Source of the DNA: Candidatus Ferrigenium altingense
GTDB lineage: Bacteria; Pseudomonadota; Gammaproteobacteria; Burkholderiales; Gallionellaceae
Length of the DNA: 64,000 bases
NCBI GenBank assembly: GCA_020621985.1
Contig: JAHRYS010000001.1
Location: 310,001-374,000 of the forward strand
Reading direction: 5' to 3'
Below, piece after piece: positions 1 through 8,827 of the stretch. Position 1 is the stretch's first letter. Every line of letters begins with the position of its first letter. A program made the position numbers and the translations under genes. The notes under the pieces were generated by a model, which was not told the DNA's origin, did not search any database, and saw only the letters and a list, made by a program, of their open reading frames with translations.

Positions 1-351
1 CGCGCGCAACTGGCGCAACAGGGTGTCGCAGAGGCCGATATTACGCTGGCCACGGTGCCGGGCGCGCTGGAGATTCCGCTGGCGCTGCTGTGCATGGCGG
101 AAAGCGAAAAGTTTGACGCGCTGATCGCGCTGGGTGCGGTGATCCGCGGCGACACCTATCATTTCGAGGTGGTGTCGAACGAGTCGGCGCGCTGCGTGAA
201 CGAAGTCCAACTGGCGTGCGGCGTGCCGGTCGCCAATGCGATCCTCACCACCGATAACGACGAACAGGCGATCGCGCGCATGCACACCAAGGGCGGCGAA
301 GCCGCGCTGGTAGCCATCGAGATGGCCAACCTGCTGCGGGACTTGGCATGA
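1..351 (+). CDS. ribH: 6,7-dimethyl-8-ribityllumazine synthase, C-terminal part
   Basis: Lumazine synthase makes 6,7-dimethyl-8-ribityllumazine, the penultimate step of riboflavin synthesis, in the cytoplasm. The frame is open from base 1, so the true start lies upstream of the window. The visible part reads through [11 protein letters not shown], the family signature [14 protein letters not shown] and [11 protein letters not shown] near the C-terminus, which match the substrate-binding core of the family. Its TGA overlaps the ATG of nusB by four bases, so the two genes are translationally coupled, the usual ribH-nusB order in proteobacteria. The N-terminal third cannot be judged here. Confidence 0.95.
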   Translation, partial: RAQLAQQGVAEADITLATVPGALEIPLALLCMAESEKFDALIALGAVIRGDTYHFEVVSNESARCVNEVQLACGVPVANAILTTDNDEQAIARMHTKGGEAALVAIEMANLLRDLA

Positions 352-824
352 GCAATCCGGCCGCTGACCATGAAGTAAAAAAAGCGCCAAGCAAAAGCCC
401 GCGCCATCGCGCGCGCGAACTGGCGTTGCAGGGCGTTTATCAATGGCGCGTCACCGCGGGCGAGGAAGCGCAAATCGAAAAGCAAATCCGGGACGAGAAG
501 AACCTGGGCCGCTACGACAAGGAGCTGTTCTCCAAGCTGCTGCGCGGCGCGTTGAGCCAGCATGCCGACATTGAGGCGCTACTCGCGCCGCATCTCGACC
601 GGCCGCTTGCCGAACTCAGCCCGGTGGAATTTTCCGTGCTGCTGCTGGGGGCGTTTGAATTATCGCAACACCTCGAGGTGCCCTACAAGGTCGTCATCAA
701 CGAAGCGGTTGAGCTGGCCAAGACCTTTGGCGGTACCGACGGCCACAAATATGTCAACGGCGTGCTGGACAAGCTGGCGCCGCAGGTCCGTGCACCGGAA
801 TTTGCGGCGCGCAACAGGGCTTAG
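348..824 (+). CDS. nusB: Transcription antitermination protein NusB
   Basis: NusB binds boxA RNA together with NusE (S10) and supports antitermination of rRNA operons. The 158-residue product has a basic N-terminus with [15 protein letters not shown], then the helical NusB fold including [16 protein letters not shown] and the conserved [15 protein letters not shown] and [11 protein letters not shown]. Length is normal for the family. It starts in an ATGA overlap with ribH. Downstream comes a nested palindromic repeat (834-969) before thiL, which may end or attenuate the ribH-nusB transcript. Confidence 0.96.
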   Translation: MSNPAADHEVKKAPSKSPRHRARELALQGVYQWRVTAGEEAQIEKQIRDEKNLGRYDKELFSKLLRGALSQHADIEALLAPHLDRPLAELSPVEFSVLLLGAFELSQHLEVPYKVVINEAVELAKTFGGTDGHKYVNGVLDKLAPQVRAPEFAARNRA

Positions 825-833
825 TCGCTAGTC

Positions 834-969
834 GTAGGATGGGTTGAGCGCAGCGATAACCAATGACTTGGCTGTCGTATTTTGACAGCCTAGTCAGATG
901 GCTATGCAAAGCTACCCATCAATTTGTTAACGTAAAACGATGGGTATTGCTGCGCTCAACCCATCCTAC
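834..969. repeat. Nested intergenic palindromic element between nusB and thiL
   Basis: The ends form a long inverted repeat: the left arm starts GTAGGATGGGTTGAGCGCAG at 834 and the right arm is its reverse complement, ending at 969. The stem resumes inside with ACCCATC/GATGGGT around a short AT-rich loop. A second hairpin element (857-904) lies inside the left half. It fills the gap between nusB and thiL and could act as a bidirectional hairpin. No protein is encoded. Confidence 0.85.
857..904. repeat. 48 bp hairpin repeat, intergenic copy (copy 1 of 2)
   Basis: The element is an imperfect palindrome with arms GACTTGGCTGTC and GACAGCCTAGTC around a 7-base loop. By eye it matches 46 of 48 bases with a second copy at 46440-46487, inside the coding sequence of dacC. 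Here it interrupts the larger palindrome 834-969, which reads as continuous when this piece is removed, so it appears to have inserted into an older repeat. Confidence 0.85.
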
Positions 970-974
970 AAACC

Positions 975-1928
975 ATGTCCGAATTTGATCTGATCCGCCG
1001 CTATTTCACCCGCGCTACGCCTGGCGCGCTGCTCGGTGTGGGCGATGATGCCGCGCTGCTGCAAGTGAGCGCGGGCAATGTGCTGGCGGTGTCCAGCGAC
1101 ATGCTGGTATGCGGTACGCACTTTCTCCCCGATGCCGACCCGTTTTTGCTGGGCCACAAAACCCTCGCGGTGAACCTGTCCGACATGGCGGCGATGGGCG
1201 CCGCGCCGCGCTGGGCGGTGCTGGCCATCGCGTTGCCCGAGGCCGATGAAGCCTGGCTGGCGCAATTCAGCGCGGGCTTCTTCGCGCTGGCGCAGCAGCA
1301 TGGCGTGGAGCTGGTCGGCGGCGACACCACGCGCGGGCCGCTCAATCTGTGCGTGACGATCTTCGGCGAAGTGCCTGCGCAACAGGCGCTGCGCCGCAGC
1401 GGCGCGCAGGTTGGCGATGAAATCTGGGTGTCGGGGCGGCTGGGCGATGCGGCGCTGGCGCTGGCGCATCTGCAGGGTCGCATCGCATTGCCAGCTGCCG
1501 AACTCGCCGCCTGCCTGCCGGCCCTGCATCAGCCGCAGCCGCGCGTGGCGTTGGGGCTGGCGTTGCGCGGCATCGCCAGCAGCGCAATCGATATTTCCGA
1601 CGGCCTGCTCGCCGATCTCGGGCATATCCTGGATGCGTCCCAAGTGGGTGCGCAGCTTGATTTCGCGGCGCTGCCGGTTTCGCCAGTCTTGAATAACTAT
1701 GTATCGCGGCCGCTGGCTAGACAATGCATCTTGTCCGGCGGCGACGACTACGAGTTGTGCTTTACCGTTTCTGCCGCGCGCCATGCTGAATTATCGGCGA
1801 TTGCCGCGCGGCTCAACCTGCCGCTGACCCGTATCGGGAAAATTGTTGCGGGGCGCGGCTGTATCGTGCACGATGCGTCGGGTAATCCACTCAACGTCGA
1901 GGCTTGCGGTTATGACCACTTCCGGTGA
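975..1928 (+). CDS. thiL: Thiamine-monophosphate kinase
   Basis: ThiL phosphorylates thiamine monophosphate to the active cofactor thiamine diphosphate using ATP. The 317-residue product has the N-terminal GVGDDAALL metal/ATP motif, the [12 protein letters not shown] segment, [15 protein letters not shown] and GGDTTRG, and ends with [16 protein letters not shown] and [11 protein letters not shown], all typical of the AIR-synthase-like ThiL fold. Its 3' end overlaps pgpA by 17 bases, so it is co-transcribed with pgpA. The start ATG directly follows the nested palindrome. Confidence 0.96.
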   Translation: MSEFDLIRRYFTRATPGALLGVGDDAALLQVSAGNVLAVSSDMLVCGTHFLPDADPFLLGHKTLAVNLSDMAAMGAAPRWAVLAIALPEADEAWLAQFSAGFFALAQQHGVELVGGDTTRGPLNLCVTIFGEVPAQQALRRSGAQVGDEIWVSGRLGDAALALAHLQGRIALPAAELAACLPALHQPQPRVALGLALRGIASSAIDISDGLLADLGHILDASQVGAQLDFAALPVSPVLNNYVSRPLARQCILSGGDDYELCFTVSAARHAELSAIAARLNLPLTRIGKIVAGRGCIVHDASGNPLNVEACGYDHFR

Positions 1929-2415
1929 CTTGCTCGTCAAACCCAGCTTGCAGCTTGTGCTGAGCCATCCGGCGCATCTGTTGTCGTTCGGCTTCGGCAG
2001 CGGGCTGGCGCGCAAGGCGCCCGGCACGTTCGGCACGCTGGTCGCCTTCCCGATGTACTGGTATCTCGCGCCGCGCCTGTCGGACGCGATGTTTATGCTC
2101 ATGCTGGCGGGCGCATTCGCCGTCGGCGTGTGGGCGTGCAACATCACCGGCAAAGCATTGGGCGTCGCCGATTACGGCGGCATCGTGTGGGACGAAATCG
2201 TCGCTTTCATGCTGGTGCTGTTTTTCACGCCGCCCGGCTGGGATTGGGCGCTGCTGGCCTTCGCGCTGTTCCGCCTTTTCGATATCGTCAAGCCGCAGCC
2301 GATCCGCTATTTCGATAGCAACTGGCACGGCGGGCTGGGCGTGATGTTCGATGATCTGCTCGCCGCCGGCTACACCCTGCTGTGCCTGGCCGTCATCAAG
2401 AGCGTGCTGCCATGA
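1912..2415 (+). CDS. pgpA: Phosphatidylglycerophosphatase A
   Basis: PgpA removes the phosphate from phosphatidylglycerophosphate to give phosphatidylglycerol at the inner membrane. The 167-residue product carries the family's N-terminal [18 protein letters not shown] stretch, a central [13 protein letters not shown] acidic segment and several hydrophobic helices. The chosen ATG overlaps the end of thiL; a longer reading from 1843 adds only residues read out of frame through thiL. thiL-pgpA is a common neighbourhood. The stop overlaps the start of the nuclease gene by an ATGA. Confidence 0.94.
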   Translation: MTTSGDLLVKPSLQLVLSHPAHLLSFGFGSGLARKAPGTFGTLVAFPMYWYLAPRLSDAMFMLMLAGAFAVGVWACNITGKALGVADYGGIVWDEIVAFMLVLFFTPPGWDWALLAFALFRLFDIVKPQPIRYFDSNWHGGLGVMFDDLLAAGYTLLCLAVIKSVLP

Positions 2416-3104
2416 TGAACGGTTTGCGCTGCCTGGCATGCACCCTGCTGTTTTTTATCGGCGGCATCGCGGAAGCGGCAGACTTCTCCGGCAAGGTGCT
2501 TGCCGTGCTGGATGGCGATACCTTGCTGGTGCTGCGCAACAACCGCCCGGCTAAAGTGCGGCTTGCTGAAATCGATGCGCCGGAAAAAATGCAGACCTTC
2601 GGCGAAACATCCAGACGTTCGCTCTCCGACATGGTGCTGGGCAAGCAGGTGAAGGTGTCCAGCCAAGCGGTGGACAAATACGGGCGCATGGTCGCGCATC
2701 TCGGCTTGAACGGTCTGGATGTGAATGCTGAACAAATCCGCCGTGGCATGGCATGGGAGTATTCACATTTCCACGGCAACAAAGCGTTGGTCGCCTTGCA
2801 GGAAGAAGCCAAACAGGTTCCGCGCGGCTTGTGGGCTCTGAGTGATCCAATGCCACCGTGGGAGTGGCGCAAATTGCACCCAAACATCATCGGCGATCAG
2901 CCCCATGCGGCTGATTTGCCAAACGCTGCTCCGGCAACTCCGCCCGGCATAGCCTGTGGCAGCAAGAAGTATTGTTCGAAGATGGCTTCGTGCGAAGAAG
3001 CCAGGCATTATCTGACGCAGTGCGGCATCAAGACGCTGGACGGAAATAGTGACGGCGTGCCGTGCGAGAAGCTGTGCTCTCCCAAGGAATCAAAAGCCGA
3101 TTGA
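2412..3104 (+). CDS. Secreted thermonuclease-like protein with C-terminal Excalibur domain
   Basis: This is a predicted extracytoplasmic nuclease of the staphylococcal nuclease (TNase) family. Residues 1-23 form a signal peptide ending AEA. The TNase domain spans roughly 25-150 with LDGDTLLVL, VRLAEIDAPE and QVDKYGRMVA-like elements; the catalytic Arg of RLAEIDAPE is present. A proline-rich linker leads to a C-terminal four-cysteine Excalibur motif (CGSKKYCSKM to DGNSDGVPCE), usually linked to calcium binding. Two ATGs (2412, 2415) are possible; 2412 forms an ATGA overlap with pgpA. The 3' end overlaps convergent lpxH by 15 bases. Confidence 0.88.
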   Translation: MMNGLRCLACTLLFFIGGIAEAADFSGKVLAVLDGDTLLVLRNNRPAKVRLAEIDAPEKMQTFGETSRRSLSDMVLGKQVKVSSQAVDKYGRMVAHLGLNGLDVNAEQIRRGMAWEYSHFHGNKALVALQEEAKQVPRGLWALSDPMPPWEWRKLHPNIIGDQPHAADLPNAAPATPPGIACGSKKYCSKMASCEEARHYLTQCGIKTLDGNSDGVPCEKLCSPKESKAD

Positions 3105-3836
3105 GCGGCACCCCTGCGCATCGCAGCGCAACGCCGAGCCCTGTTGATGCCAATCGCCTAACACCCAGCGTTCGCAAATGTGCCCATCGACCCTATGCTC
3201 ATGGCGATCCGGACGATGGGTGTGGCCGTGGATCAGGCGCGGATAGCCATGTTCGCGCAGCAACGCGGCGACCGCATTGTCGTCCACATCCATGATCGCG
3301 CTGTCCTTGCTTTGCTTCTCCGCGATGCTGCGTTCGCGCAGTTGAGCGATATAGGCTTTGCGTTCCGCCAGCGGCTTGGCGAGGAACTGCCGCTGGAAGT
3401 CCGCATCATGCACCTGGGCGCGGTAGCGTTGATATTCGGCATCATGGGTGCACAGCATGTCGCCGTGGCTGAGTAGCGTCGGCGTGCCGTATAGATCGAC
3501 CAGCGCCGGATCGTTCAGCAGCGTGGCGTGACAGGCGTTTGCCAGCGTCTCGCCCATCAACAGGTCGCGGTTGCCGTGCAGCAGATAAACCTGGGTGCCG
3601 TGCTGCGCGAGGCCGCGCAATGCGGCAATCACCTGAGCATAAAATTCATCCTCCAGATCGTCGTCGCCTGCCCAGTAATCGAACAGGTCGCCGAGGATGT
3701 AAAGCGCTTCGGCCCTTCGGCTGGGCTCTGGACAGGCTTGCGGCGTGAGCCCGGCGATGAAGCGCCGGAACGCCGCCATGCTGTGCGGCTGGTCGGCGCT
3801 GAGATGCAGGTCGGAGATGAATAAAGAATGGGGCAT
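3090..3836 (-). CDS. lpxH: UDP-2,3-diacylglucosamine diphosphatase
   Basis: LpxH hydrolyses UDP-2,3-diacylglucosamine to lipid X in lipid A synthesis. The product begins FISDLHLSADQP (first metal motif), followed by LYILGDLFDYWAGDDD, LLHGNRDLL, LLSHGDMLCT and IHGHTHRP, the full calcineurin-like metallophosphoesterase set. Between residues of the first helix and LYILGD there is an extra stretch QACPEPSRRAEA that has no counterpart in E. coli LpxH. Its DNA (about 3706-3740) resembles dispersed repeats seen elsewhere in this window, so it is probably a tolerated in-frame insertion. Confidence 0.93.
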   Translation of the reverse strand: MPHSLFISDLHLSADQPHSMAAFRRFIAGLTPQACPEPSRRAEALYILGDLFDYWAGDDDLEDEFYAQVIAALRGLAQHGTQVYLLHGNRDLLMGETLANACHATLLNDPALVDLYGTPTLLSHGDMLCTHDAEYQRYRAQVHDADFQRQFLAKPLAERKAYIAQLRERSIAEKQSKDSAIMDVDDNAVAALLREHGYPRLIHGHTHRPDRHEHRVDGHICERWVLGDWHQQGSALRCDAQGCRSIGF

Positions 3837-3841
3837 TGCAG

Positions 3842-3919
3842 GATCGAGGATTGAGGATCGAGGATCGGGTTAAAAGCGGTGCAGTAGTTTCACCTCAATC
3901 CTCGATCTACGATCCTCGC
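3842..3919. repeat. Intergenic inverted repeat of GATCGAGGA units
   Basis: The left half repeats GGATCGAGGATTGAGGATCG-like units and the right half carries the reverse complement CCTCAATCCTCGATC and ATCCTCG around a short spacer. It fills the space between lpxH and the upstream cyclophilin gene on the minus strand. It may fold into a hairpin in the cyclophilin transcript. No coding potential was seen. Confidence 0.7.
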
Positions 3920-3926
3920 TCCTGAT

Positions 3927-4508
3927 TTATTTCACCACTTCCGCTTTGGTGATGATGATGTCTTCTTCAGGTACGTCCTGATGTCCGGCGCGGAAGCCGG
4001 TCTTGGCTTTGCGTATCGCATCCACGACTTCAGTGCCTTCCACCACTTTGCCGAATACGCAGTAGCCGTAGTCCTGTGCATTGGGCGCAACATGGTTGAG
4101 GAACCGGTTGTTTTTCGTGTTGATGAAAAATTGTGCGGTGGCGGAATGCGGGTCGGAAGTGCGCGCCATGGCGACGGTGTAGGTGTCGTTGCCCAAGCCG
4201 TTCGCCGCCTCGTTCTGGATCGGCGCATTGACTTTCTTTTGCTTCATGCCGGGCTCAAAGCCGCCGCCCTGGATCATGAAGTCTGCAATCACGCGGTGAA
4301 AAATGGTGCCGTCATAGAAGCCGCTGTTCACATATTCCAGAAAATTCTTCACGGTATTCGGGGCTTTTTCGGCATCCAGTTGCAACGTGATGGTGCCGTG
4401 ATTGGTGTGCAGTTTGACCATGGTTTTTTTGCCTTGAGTTAGAGAATGGGAGGGTTGCATTGCGCAGCACAGCAGTACTGCGAATAGGGCGGTGAACAGG
4501 CGCTTCAT
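3927..4508 (-). CDS. Peptidyl-prolyl cis-trans isomerase, cyclophilin type, probably periplasmic
   Basis: Cyclophilins catalyse proline isomerisation during folding. Residues 1-23 ([15 protein letters not shown] and on to SHS) look like a signal peptide, followed by the core from [11 protein letters not shown]. Core motifs include [31 protein letters not shown] and [16 protein letters not shown] cytoplasmic PpiB-like form could arise from the internal Met at about residue 30, but the open signal-like N-terminus and the start two bases after the upstream gene's stop favour the long form. It lies downstream of the L,D-transpeptidase-like gene on the same strand. Confidence 0.88.
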   Translation of the reverse strand: MKRLFTALFAVLLCCAMQPSHSLTQGKKTMVKLHTNHGTITLQLDAEKAPNTVKNFLEYVNSGFYDGTIFHRVIADFMIQGGGFEPGMKQKKVNAPIQNEAANGLGNDTYTVAMARTSDPHSATAQFFINTKNNRFLNHVAPNAQDYGYCVFGKVVEGTEVVDAIRKAKTGFRAGHQDVPEEDIIITKAEVVK

Positions 4509-4509
4509 G

Positions 4510-5697
4510 TTACGCGGCCCCTTCGTAAACGATCTGCCAGCGGTCGTTGTGTTTGATCCAGTATTGGCGCTTTTTCATCCGGTTGGACAGGTTGCTGCTG
4601 GTGTAGTCCTGCTCGAAATTGACCACCACCATGTTGGGTTGTTCGGGATAGGTGAATACGCTGACATTCGAGAGATTGACCTTGATCCATGCTTTCGCGC
4701 TGTTCACCAGTTGCTTCTGTTTCGCCCATGCCGCGTAATTAACGCTGTCGCTGGAGAAATCGCGCGAGTAGTGCCTGAGGTAGGCGTCAGTATCGAGGCT
4801 GGCCCAATCCTTGCGCCATTGCTCGATCTCCTGCAGCAGTGCATCGCGCTCACCCTGGTCCTGTTCGTTGCTCCAGTCCATCTGGTTGGTGATGATGACC
4901 GGTGTGATGCCGACTTGCAGATAGGGGGCAATTTTGTTCAGGTCTTCATTCGCCAGCACCACGCAACCGTCGCTGGCGCGCGGCGGGCGGCTATAGGTGC
5001 CGCTGGGCGTGCCGTGCAGCCAGATGCCGCTGCCGGTGCGCTTGTTTTTGCGATCCCATTCGTTCGGGTAACTGAGCGGGTAGGCGCCGCTGCCATACAA
5101 ATCGGCAAGCTTGCTCTTCGGTAAATCGGCTTTGACGAAATACACGCCGATGGGGGTGCGCTTGTCGCCTTCGGAAACCTTTTCGGTGCCGAGTTTGCCG
5201 ATGGTGATGTAAAAATCGGTGACATAGCGCGGTTCGCCGTTCACGTTTTCATAGACGAACAGCGTGGCGCGGCTGGTATCCACCACCAGCGCATATTTCT
5301 GCTGCGCATCCAGTTTCCACAGGAAGCGCGGTATGAGCTTGATGTCCGATTGGGACAGGACGCGTTGCAGTCGCACCCGCGCTTCGTCGCGCAGATCCTC
5401 GATCTTGTCGCGCGGCGCATGTGCCGCGCTGCCGAAGTTGTCGATCGCGCCGGCGCGCGCCATCAGCACGTCGCCTTTGACCAGGTGCGCCAGCTTGAAA
5501 TTGGGGTTGATGCGCAACAGGCTGTCCACCTCGTTGAGCGCGATGTCGAGGCGGCTGTTCTTGATGGCTTGCAGGCTTTTCGCCAGATGCGCTTCGCTGT
5601 TGTGCGAGGTTTCGATATTGCGCGAGTCCGGCGCGGCATGCGCCACGCCTGTCAGCAAGCCGCACAACAACGAAGAAAGCAGTGTCCGGGGTAGCAT
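4510..5697 (-). CDS. L,D-transpeptidase/carboxypeptidase-like protein (TPR, YkuD, NTF2-like domains)
   Basis: YkuD-fold enzymes act on peptidoglycan peptide stems in the periplasm. The order is: signal peptide (about 1-21), a short TPR-like helical region (about 30-110), YkuD domain (about 130-270) with the active-site pattern IWLHGT then RASDGCVVL, and a C-terminal NTF2-like domain (about 290-395) ending [10 protein letters not shown]. The layout recalls Csd6-type proteins, some of which are L,D-carboxypeptidases, so transpeptidation is not certain. The adjacent upstream gene 5701-6804 has a matching NTF2-like C-terminus, suggesting the two function together. Confidence 0.86.
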   Translation of the reverse strand: MLPRTLLSSLLCGLLTGVAHAAPDSRNIETSHNSEAHLAKSLQAIKNSRLDIALNEVDSLLRINPNFKLAHLVKGDVLMARAGAIDNFGSAAHAPRDKIEDLRDEARVRLQRVLSQSDIKLIPRFLWKLDAQQKYALVVDTSRATLFVYENVNGEPRYVTDFYITIGKLGTEKVSEGDKRTPIGVYFVKADLPKSKLADLYGSGAYPLSYPNEWDRKNKRTGSGIWLHGTPSGTYSRPPRASDGCVVLANEDLNKIAPYLQVGITPVIITNQMDWSNEQDQGERDALLQEIEQWRKDWASLDTDAYLRHYSRDFSSDSVNYAAWAKQKQLVNSAKAWIKVNLSNVSVFTYPEQPNMVVVNFEQDYTSSNLSNRMKKRQYWIKHNDRWQIVYEGAA

Positions 5698-5700
5698 GGC

Positions 5701-6804
5701 TTATTTGGTGCGCTCTTCCTGGATCAGCCAGTTGCCGCCGGATTTCACCATCAGCAGGGTCTTGCTGCCCGAGCTTTTCAGGTGGCTGGCGCGGTAGGAC
5801 TGGCGAAACTTCACGGCGGCATGAGTGCTGTCGCTGAAGCTCACGGTCGCGCCGCTGATGCCGACCTGGATGGATTTGGGTTTGCTGATGCGCTCATGGC
5901 GGGCCGCTTCCCAAGCCGCGCGGCTTTCGCCGTCCGGCACCTTGAAATCAGCGGCATAGAACGACAGGTATTTCTTCACGTCCTTGGCCGACCATGCGGC
6001 AGCCCAGGCATTGACGGTTTTTAATACTTCGCCGCTGTTGTTCGATGCGGGAGGGGTGGTCTTTTCGGCGGGGGCAGGCTTGGTTGCGGCAGGCGCAGCA
6101 GGCTCGGACTTGACGGGTTCGGGTTGGCTTGCCGCCACATTGGCAGGCGCTGGCACTTCGGCCTTGCTCAGGGCAGGCCCTTCGACTTTACTCAGGGCAG
6201 GGTTGTTGCGCGCCGGAGCCGCTTTGCCGCGTGTGCCGCCGGCAAACAAATCCTGAATCATAGCCAGCTTGGTTTGCGTTGCGGTGTTGCTGCGATCCAG
6301 TTGCAGCGCACGGTCATAAGCCTGGCTGGCCATCTTGGCATAGATGTCGCCGAGGTTTTCGTGCGCGGTGGCATAGCTGGGATGGGTGCGTATCGCCATT
6401 TCCAGCGCCAGCTTGGCCTTGTCGTACTGGCCTTGGCTTGCATACAGCACGGCGAGGTTGTTGTACGGTTCGGGCAGTTCCGGATAGTCTTCGGTCAAGG
6501 CCGAGAAGGTCTTGATCGCTTCGGCGGGCTTGCCCTGCTCGGTGAGGATCAGCCCCTTCAGGAAACGCGCTTGGGCATCTTTAGGCTTGCTGGCCAGAAC
6601 CCCATTCACCTTGTCCAGTGCCTGGCTGTGCTGCCCTTGTTTAAACAGCTTGTGGGCATCCTGGGTGTCATCGGCATAAGCAGCGAGACTGGCGCTTAAC
6701 AGCAATGCGCCGGCAAACAGCGCGGCATGATGGTGAAAACGAGTAAGGCGAGTTTCTCCAAAATGAGCAAAGCGAGTTTCGCTAAAACGGTTGAACATAT
6801 TCAT
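5701..6804 (-). CDS. Secreted TPR protein with C-terminal NTF2-like domain
   Basis: The product has a signal peptide ending near ASLAAYADD, then about three TPR units (AHKLFKQGQHSQALDKVNGV; PYNNLAVLYASQGQYDKAKL; AHENLGDIYAKMASQAYDRA). A long Ala/Pro-rich linker follows, then an NTF2-like domain ending GGNWLIQEERTK that resembles the C-terminus of the adjacent L,D-transpeptidase-like protein. The gene probably encodes its structural partner at the cell wall; no enzymatic motif is visible. The ATG at 6804 is preferred to an upstream TTG at 6816. The linker contains repeat-derived residues NPALSKVEGPALSKAEV encoded by 6155-6202. Confidence 0.8.
   Translation of the reverse strand: MNMFNRFSETRFAHFGETRLTRFHHHAALFAGALLLSASLAAYADDTQDAHKLFKQGQHSQALDKVNGVLASKPKDAQARFLKGLILTEQGKPAEAIKTFSALTEDYPELPEPYNNLAVLYASQGQYDKAKLALEMAIRTHPSYATAHENLGDIYAKMASQAYDRALQLDRSNTATQTKLAMIQDLFAGGTRGKAAPARNNPALSKVEGPALSKAEVPAPANVAASQPEPVKSEPAAPAATKPAPAEKTTPPASNNSGEVLKTVNAWAAAWSAKDVKKYLSFYAADFKVPDGESRAAWEAARHERISKPKSIQVGISGATVSFSDSTHAAVKFRQSYRASHLKSSGSKTLLMVKSGGNWLIQEERTK
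6155..6202. repeat. Tandem GCCCTGAG..AAAGTCGAAGG-type repeat inside a coding sequence
   Basis: On the minus strand the sequence reads two tandem copies of a CCCTGCCCTGAG-N-AAGGTCGAAGG-like unit, translated as PALSKVEG PALSKAEV in the linker of the TPR protein. Units of this kind resemble the extra stretch in lpxH (about 3706-3740). They sit in a flexible linker and keep the frame open. Confidence 0.65.
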
Positions 6805-7071
6805 CGTGTTATTCAATTCCTTGGGTGCGCGGGTTTAATTAGCTGCGGATTCTACCAAATTACGCGCACATTTTCACTTCCGGGCGCGAGGATGCTTTGT
6901 GTTGGCAACGGGAAAGGATGAGGACATGCCGTTTAAGTGCATCATAAATCAGGGGGCCGGAAGACGAGTGATCGGAGAGCATGCTGCACTAACTGTCGGC
7001 CGCCGGGTGGTATAAGCGAATCCGGCCGCGTTGAAGCCTTCAAGGCATGAGGTGATTTCATCCGCCGTTGC
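6805..7071. other. Non-coding gap upstream of the TPR gene
   Basis: No convincing gene, tRNA or repeat was found in either strand here. It should contain the promoter of the minus-strand TPR/L,D-transpeptidase/cyclophilin group; a weak TAGAAT on the minus strand near 6850 could be a -10 element, but no clear -35 accompanies it. Confidence 0.5.
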
Positions 7072-7116
7072 GGCCAAATAAAAAACCAGCCGAAGCTGGT
7101 TTTTTATTTGGCTGCT
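7072..7116 (-). terminator. Rho-independent terminator, probably bidirectional
   Basis: A strong hairpin with arms AAACCAGC and GCTGGTTT extends through matching GCCAAATA and TATTTGGC flanks, with A-run and T-run on either side. On the minus strand it follows the stop codon of the 31-residue peptide gene by a few bases and ends in a U-tract, so it should terminate that transcript. The symmetry means it may also act on plus-strand transcription. Confidence 0.88.
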
Positions 7117-7122
7117 TTTAGA

Positions 7123-7218
7123 TTACTTGCCGGTGAACAGTTGCTTCAGCATCCACAAGGAAAACGCAACTGCTGCCACTGCGGTGCCGATTGATGCTAT
7201 GTCAGCGATAATCGCCAT
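7123..7218 (-). CDS. 31-residue single-span membrane peptide
   Basis: Minus-strand translation from the ATG at 7218 gives 31 residues beginning MAIIADIASIG, then TAVAAVAFSLWMLKQL, and ending FTGK. There is a textbook ribosome binding site GGGAGGAG seven to eight bases before the ATG. A near-immediate terminator lies at 7072-7116. The hydrophobic core spans most of the peptide, with lysines only near the C-terminus, so a single inner-membrane helix is likely. I do not recognise a family. Type I toxin, small regulator or membrane-complex subunit are all possible. RBS plus terminator make an expressed gene likely. Confidence 0.72.
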   Translation of the reverse strand: MAIIADIASIGTAVAAVAFSLWMLKQLFTGK

Positions 7219-7432
7219 TTTTTTCTCCTCCCGAGAGAACTGAGTTGAACACGATAACAAGTCCAAGCGAGGTGAATCGTAGCACAATCCATTGGGCAAA
7301 CAAGCCCTTTTTTGATAAAATCCCCTAACGCTTCTGCGGCATGCGCGGAATTTGAGCGTAAATTCAGCCCGTTGTTTCCCCCATGCCGGATTCCCAGAGA
7401 TTCGGCGGCGATTATCCAGTCAATATTCCCGT

Positions 7433-8827
7433 ATGACCAAAAAACTCTATATCAAAACCTATGGCTGCCAGATGAACGAGTATGACTCGGGCAAGATGGC
7501 GGATGTGCTGCGCGCCTGCGCGGGCATGGAGCAGACCGATCGGCCGGAAGAGGCCGATGTCATCCTGTTCAATACCTGTTCGATCCGCGAGAAGGCCGAG
7601 GACAAGGTATTTTCCGACTTGGGGCGCGTGCGCCCGCTCAAGCTGGCCAAGCCGGATTTGCTGATCGGCGTGGGCGGATGTGTCGCCAGCCAGGAAGGTG
7701 AAGCCATCGTGAAGCGCGCGCCGTATGTGGATGTGGTGTTCGGCCCGCAGACTTTGCACCGTTTGCCGCAGTTGTTGCAGGCGTGCCGGGATACCGGTCG
7801 TCCGCAAGTGGATATCAGCTTTCCAGAAATCGAAAAATTCGATCATTTGCCCGCGCCTGTCCTGAACAGTGCCGAAGAGCCGCAAACGGCCTCCGGCATC
7901 GCTTTTGTTTCCATTATGGAAGGGTGCAGCAAATACTGTACCTATTGCGTGGTGCCCTATACGCGCGGCGAAGAAGTGTCGCGCCCGCTGGTCGATGTGC
8001 TGCGCGATGTGCAAGTGCTGGCCGAGCAAGGCGTAAAGGAGATCACCCTGCTCGGCCAGAACGTGAATGCCTACTGCGGCGCGACGGAGGGCGGCGAAAC
8101 GGTGGATTTAGCCTTTCTGCTGCAGGCTATCGCCGCACTGGAGGGCGTGGAGCGCCTGCGCTACACCACTTCACATCCCAAGGAAATGACGCAACGCCTG
8201 ATCGATGCGTACGCGACCACGCCCAAGCTGGTCAGCCATTTGCATCTGCCGGTGCAATCCGGTTCGGATCGCATCCTGGCGGCGATGAAGCGAGGCCATA
8301 CCGTTCTGGAATATAAATCCATCATTCGCCGGGTGCGCGCGGTGCGCCCCGATATTTGCATTACTTCGGATTTTATCGTCGGCTTCCCCGGCGAGACCGA
8401 GCAGGATTTCGAGGCGACCATGAAGCTGATCGATGAGGTGGGCTTCGACAACAGCTTCAGCTACCTGTACAGCCCGCGCCCCGGCACACCGGCTGCGGAG
8501 CTGCGCGACGATACGCCGCACGAGGTGAAGGCCGCGCGCCTGAAGCGTTTGCAGGATCGCATCATGGAACAGGAGGCGGCTGTGGCGCAGGCGATGCTCG
8601 GCACGACGCAGCGGGTGTTGGTGGAAGGGATGTCGAAAAAAGATGCGCAGGAATTAGCCGGGCGCACCGACAATAATCGCGTGGTAAATTTCCCAAATTC
8701 GCCGGATATTGCCGGATCACCAGATATGGCCGGATTGCAGGACATGATCGGCCGCTTTGCCTATGTGAAAATTACGCAAGTGGTGCGCCATACCTTGCGT
8801 GGTGAGTTGGTGTCGGGTTTGTCATGA
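7433..8827 (+). CDS. miaB: tRNA-2-methylthio-N6-dimethylallyladenosine synthase
   Basis: MiaB is a radical SAM methylthiotransferase that converts i6A37 of tRNA to ms2i6A. The 464-residue product starts [19 protein letters not shown], the N-terminal UPF0004 domain with cluster cysteines (YGCQMN, NTCSIR, VGGCV). It then has the radical SAM motif [15 protein letters not shown] and a C-terminal TRAM domain. The ATG at 7433 gives the normal family start; an upstream reading from 7352 adds unrelated residues. Its TGA overlaps the ATG of ybeY by four bases. The phoH/ybeZ gene commonly found between miaB and ybeY is absent. Confidence 0.96.
   Translation: MTKKLYIKTYGCQMNEYDSGKMADVLRACAGMEQTDRPEEADVILFNTCSIREKAEDKVFSDLGRVRPLKLAKPDLLIGVGGCVASQEGEAIVKRAPYVDVVFGPQTLHRLPQLLQACRDTGRPQVDISFPEIEKFDHLPAPVLNSAEEPQTASGIAFVSIMEGCSKYCTYCVVPYTRGEEVSRPLVDVLRDVQVLAEQGVKEITLLGQNVNAYCGATEGGETVDLAFLLQAIAALEGVERLRYTTSHPKEMTQRLIDAYATTPKLVSHLHLPVQSGSDRILAAMKRGHTVLEYKSIIRRVRAVRPDICITSDFIVGFPGETEQDFEATMKLIDEVGFDNSFSYLYSPRPGTPAAELRDDTPHEVKAARLKRLQDRIMEQEAAVAQAMLGTTQRVLVEGMSKKDAQELAGRTDNNRVVNFPNSPDIAGSPDMAGLQDMIGRFAYVKITQVVRHTLRGELVSGLS

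Noticed and set aside
7300-7330. GGGCAAACAAGCCC followed by T run upstream of miaB as a terminator or attenuator
   Set aside because: The stem is only four to six base pairs; too weak to call.
7850-7890. Repeat-derived insertion in miaB
   Set aside because: The DNA resembles GCCTGTCCTGAAC units, but the region lies at a variable loop of MiaB and the match is too short to be sure.
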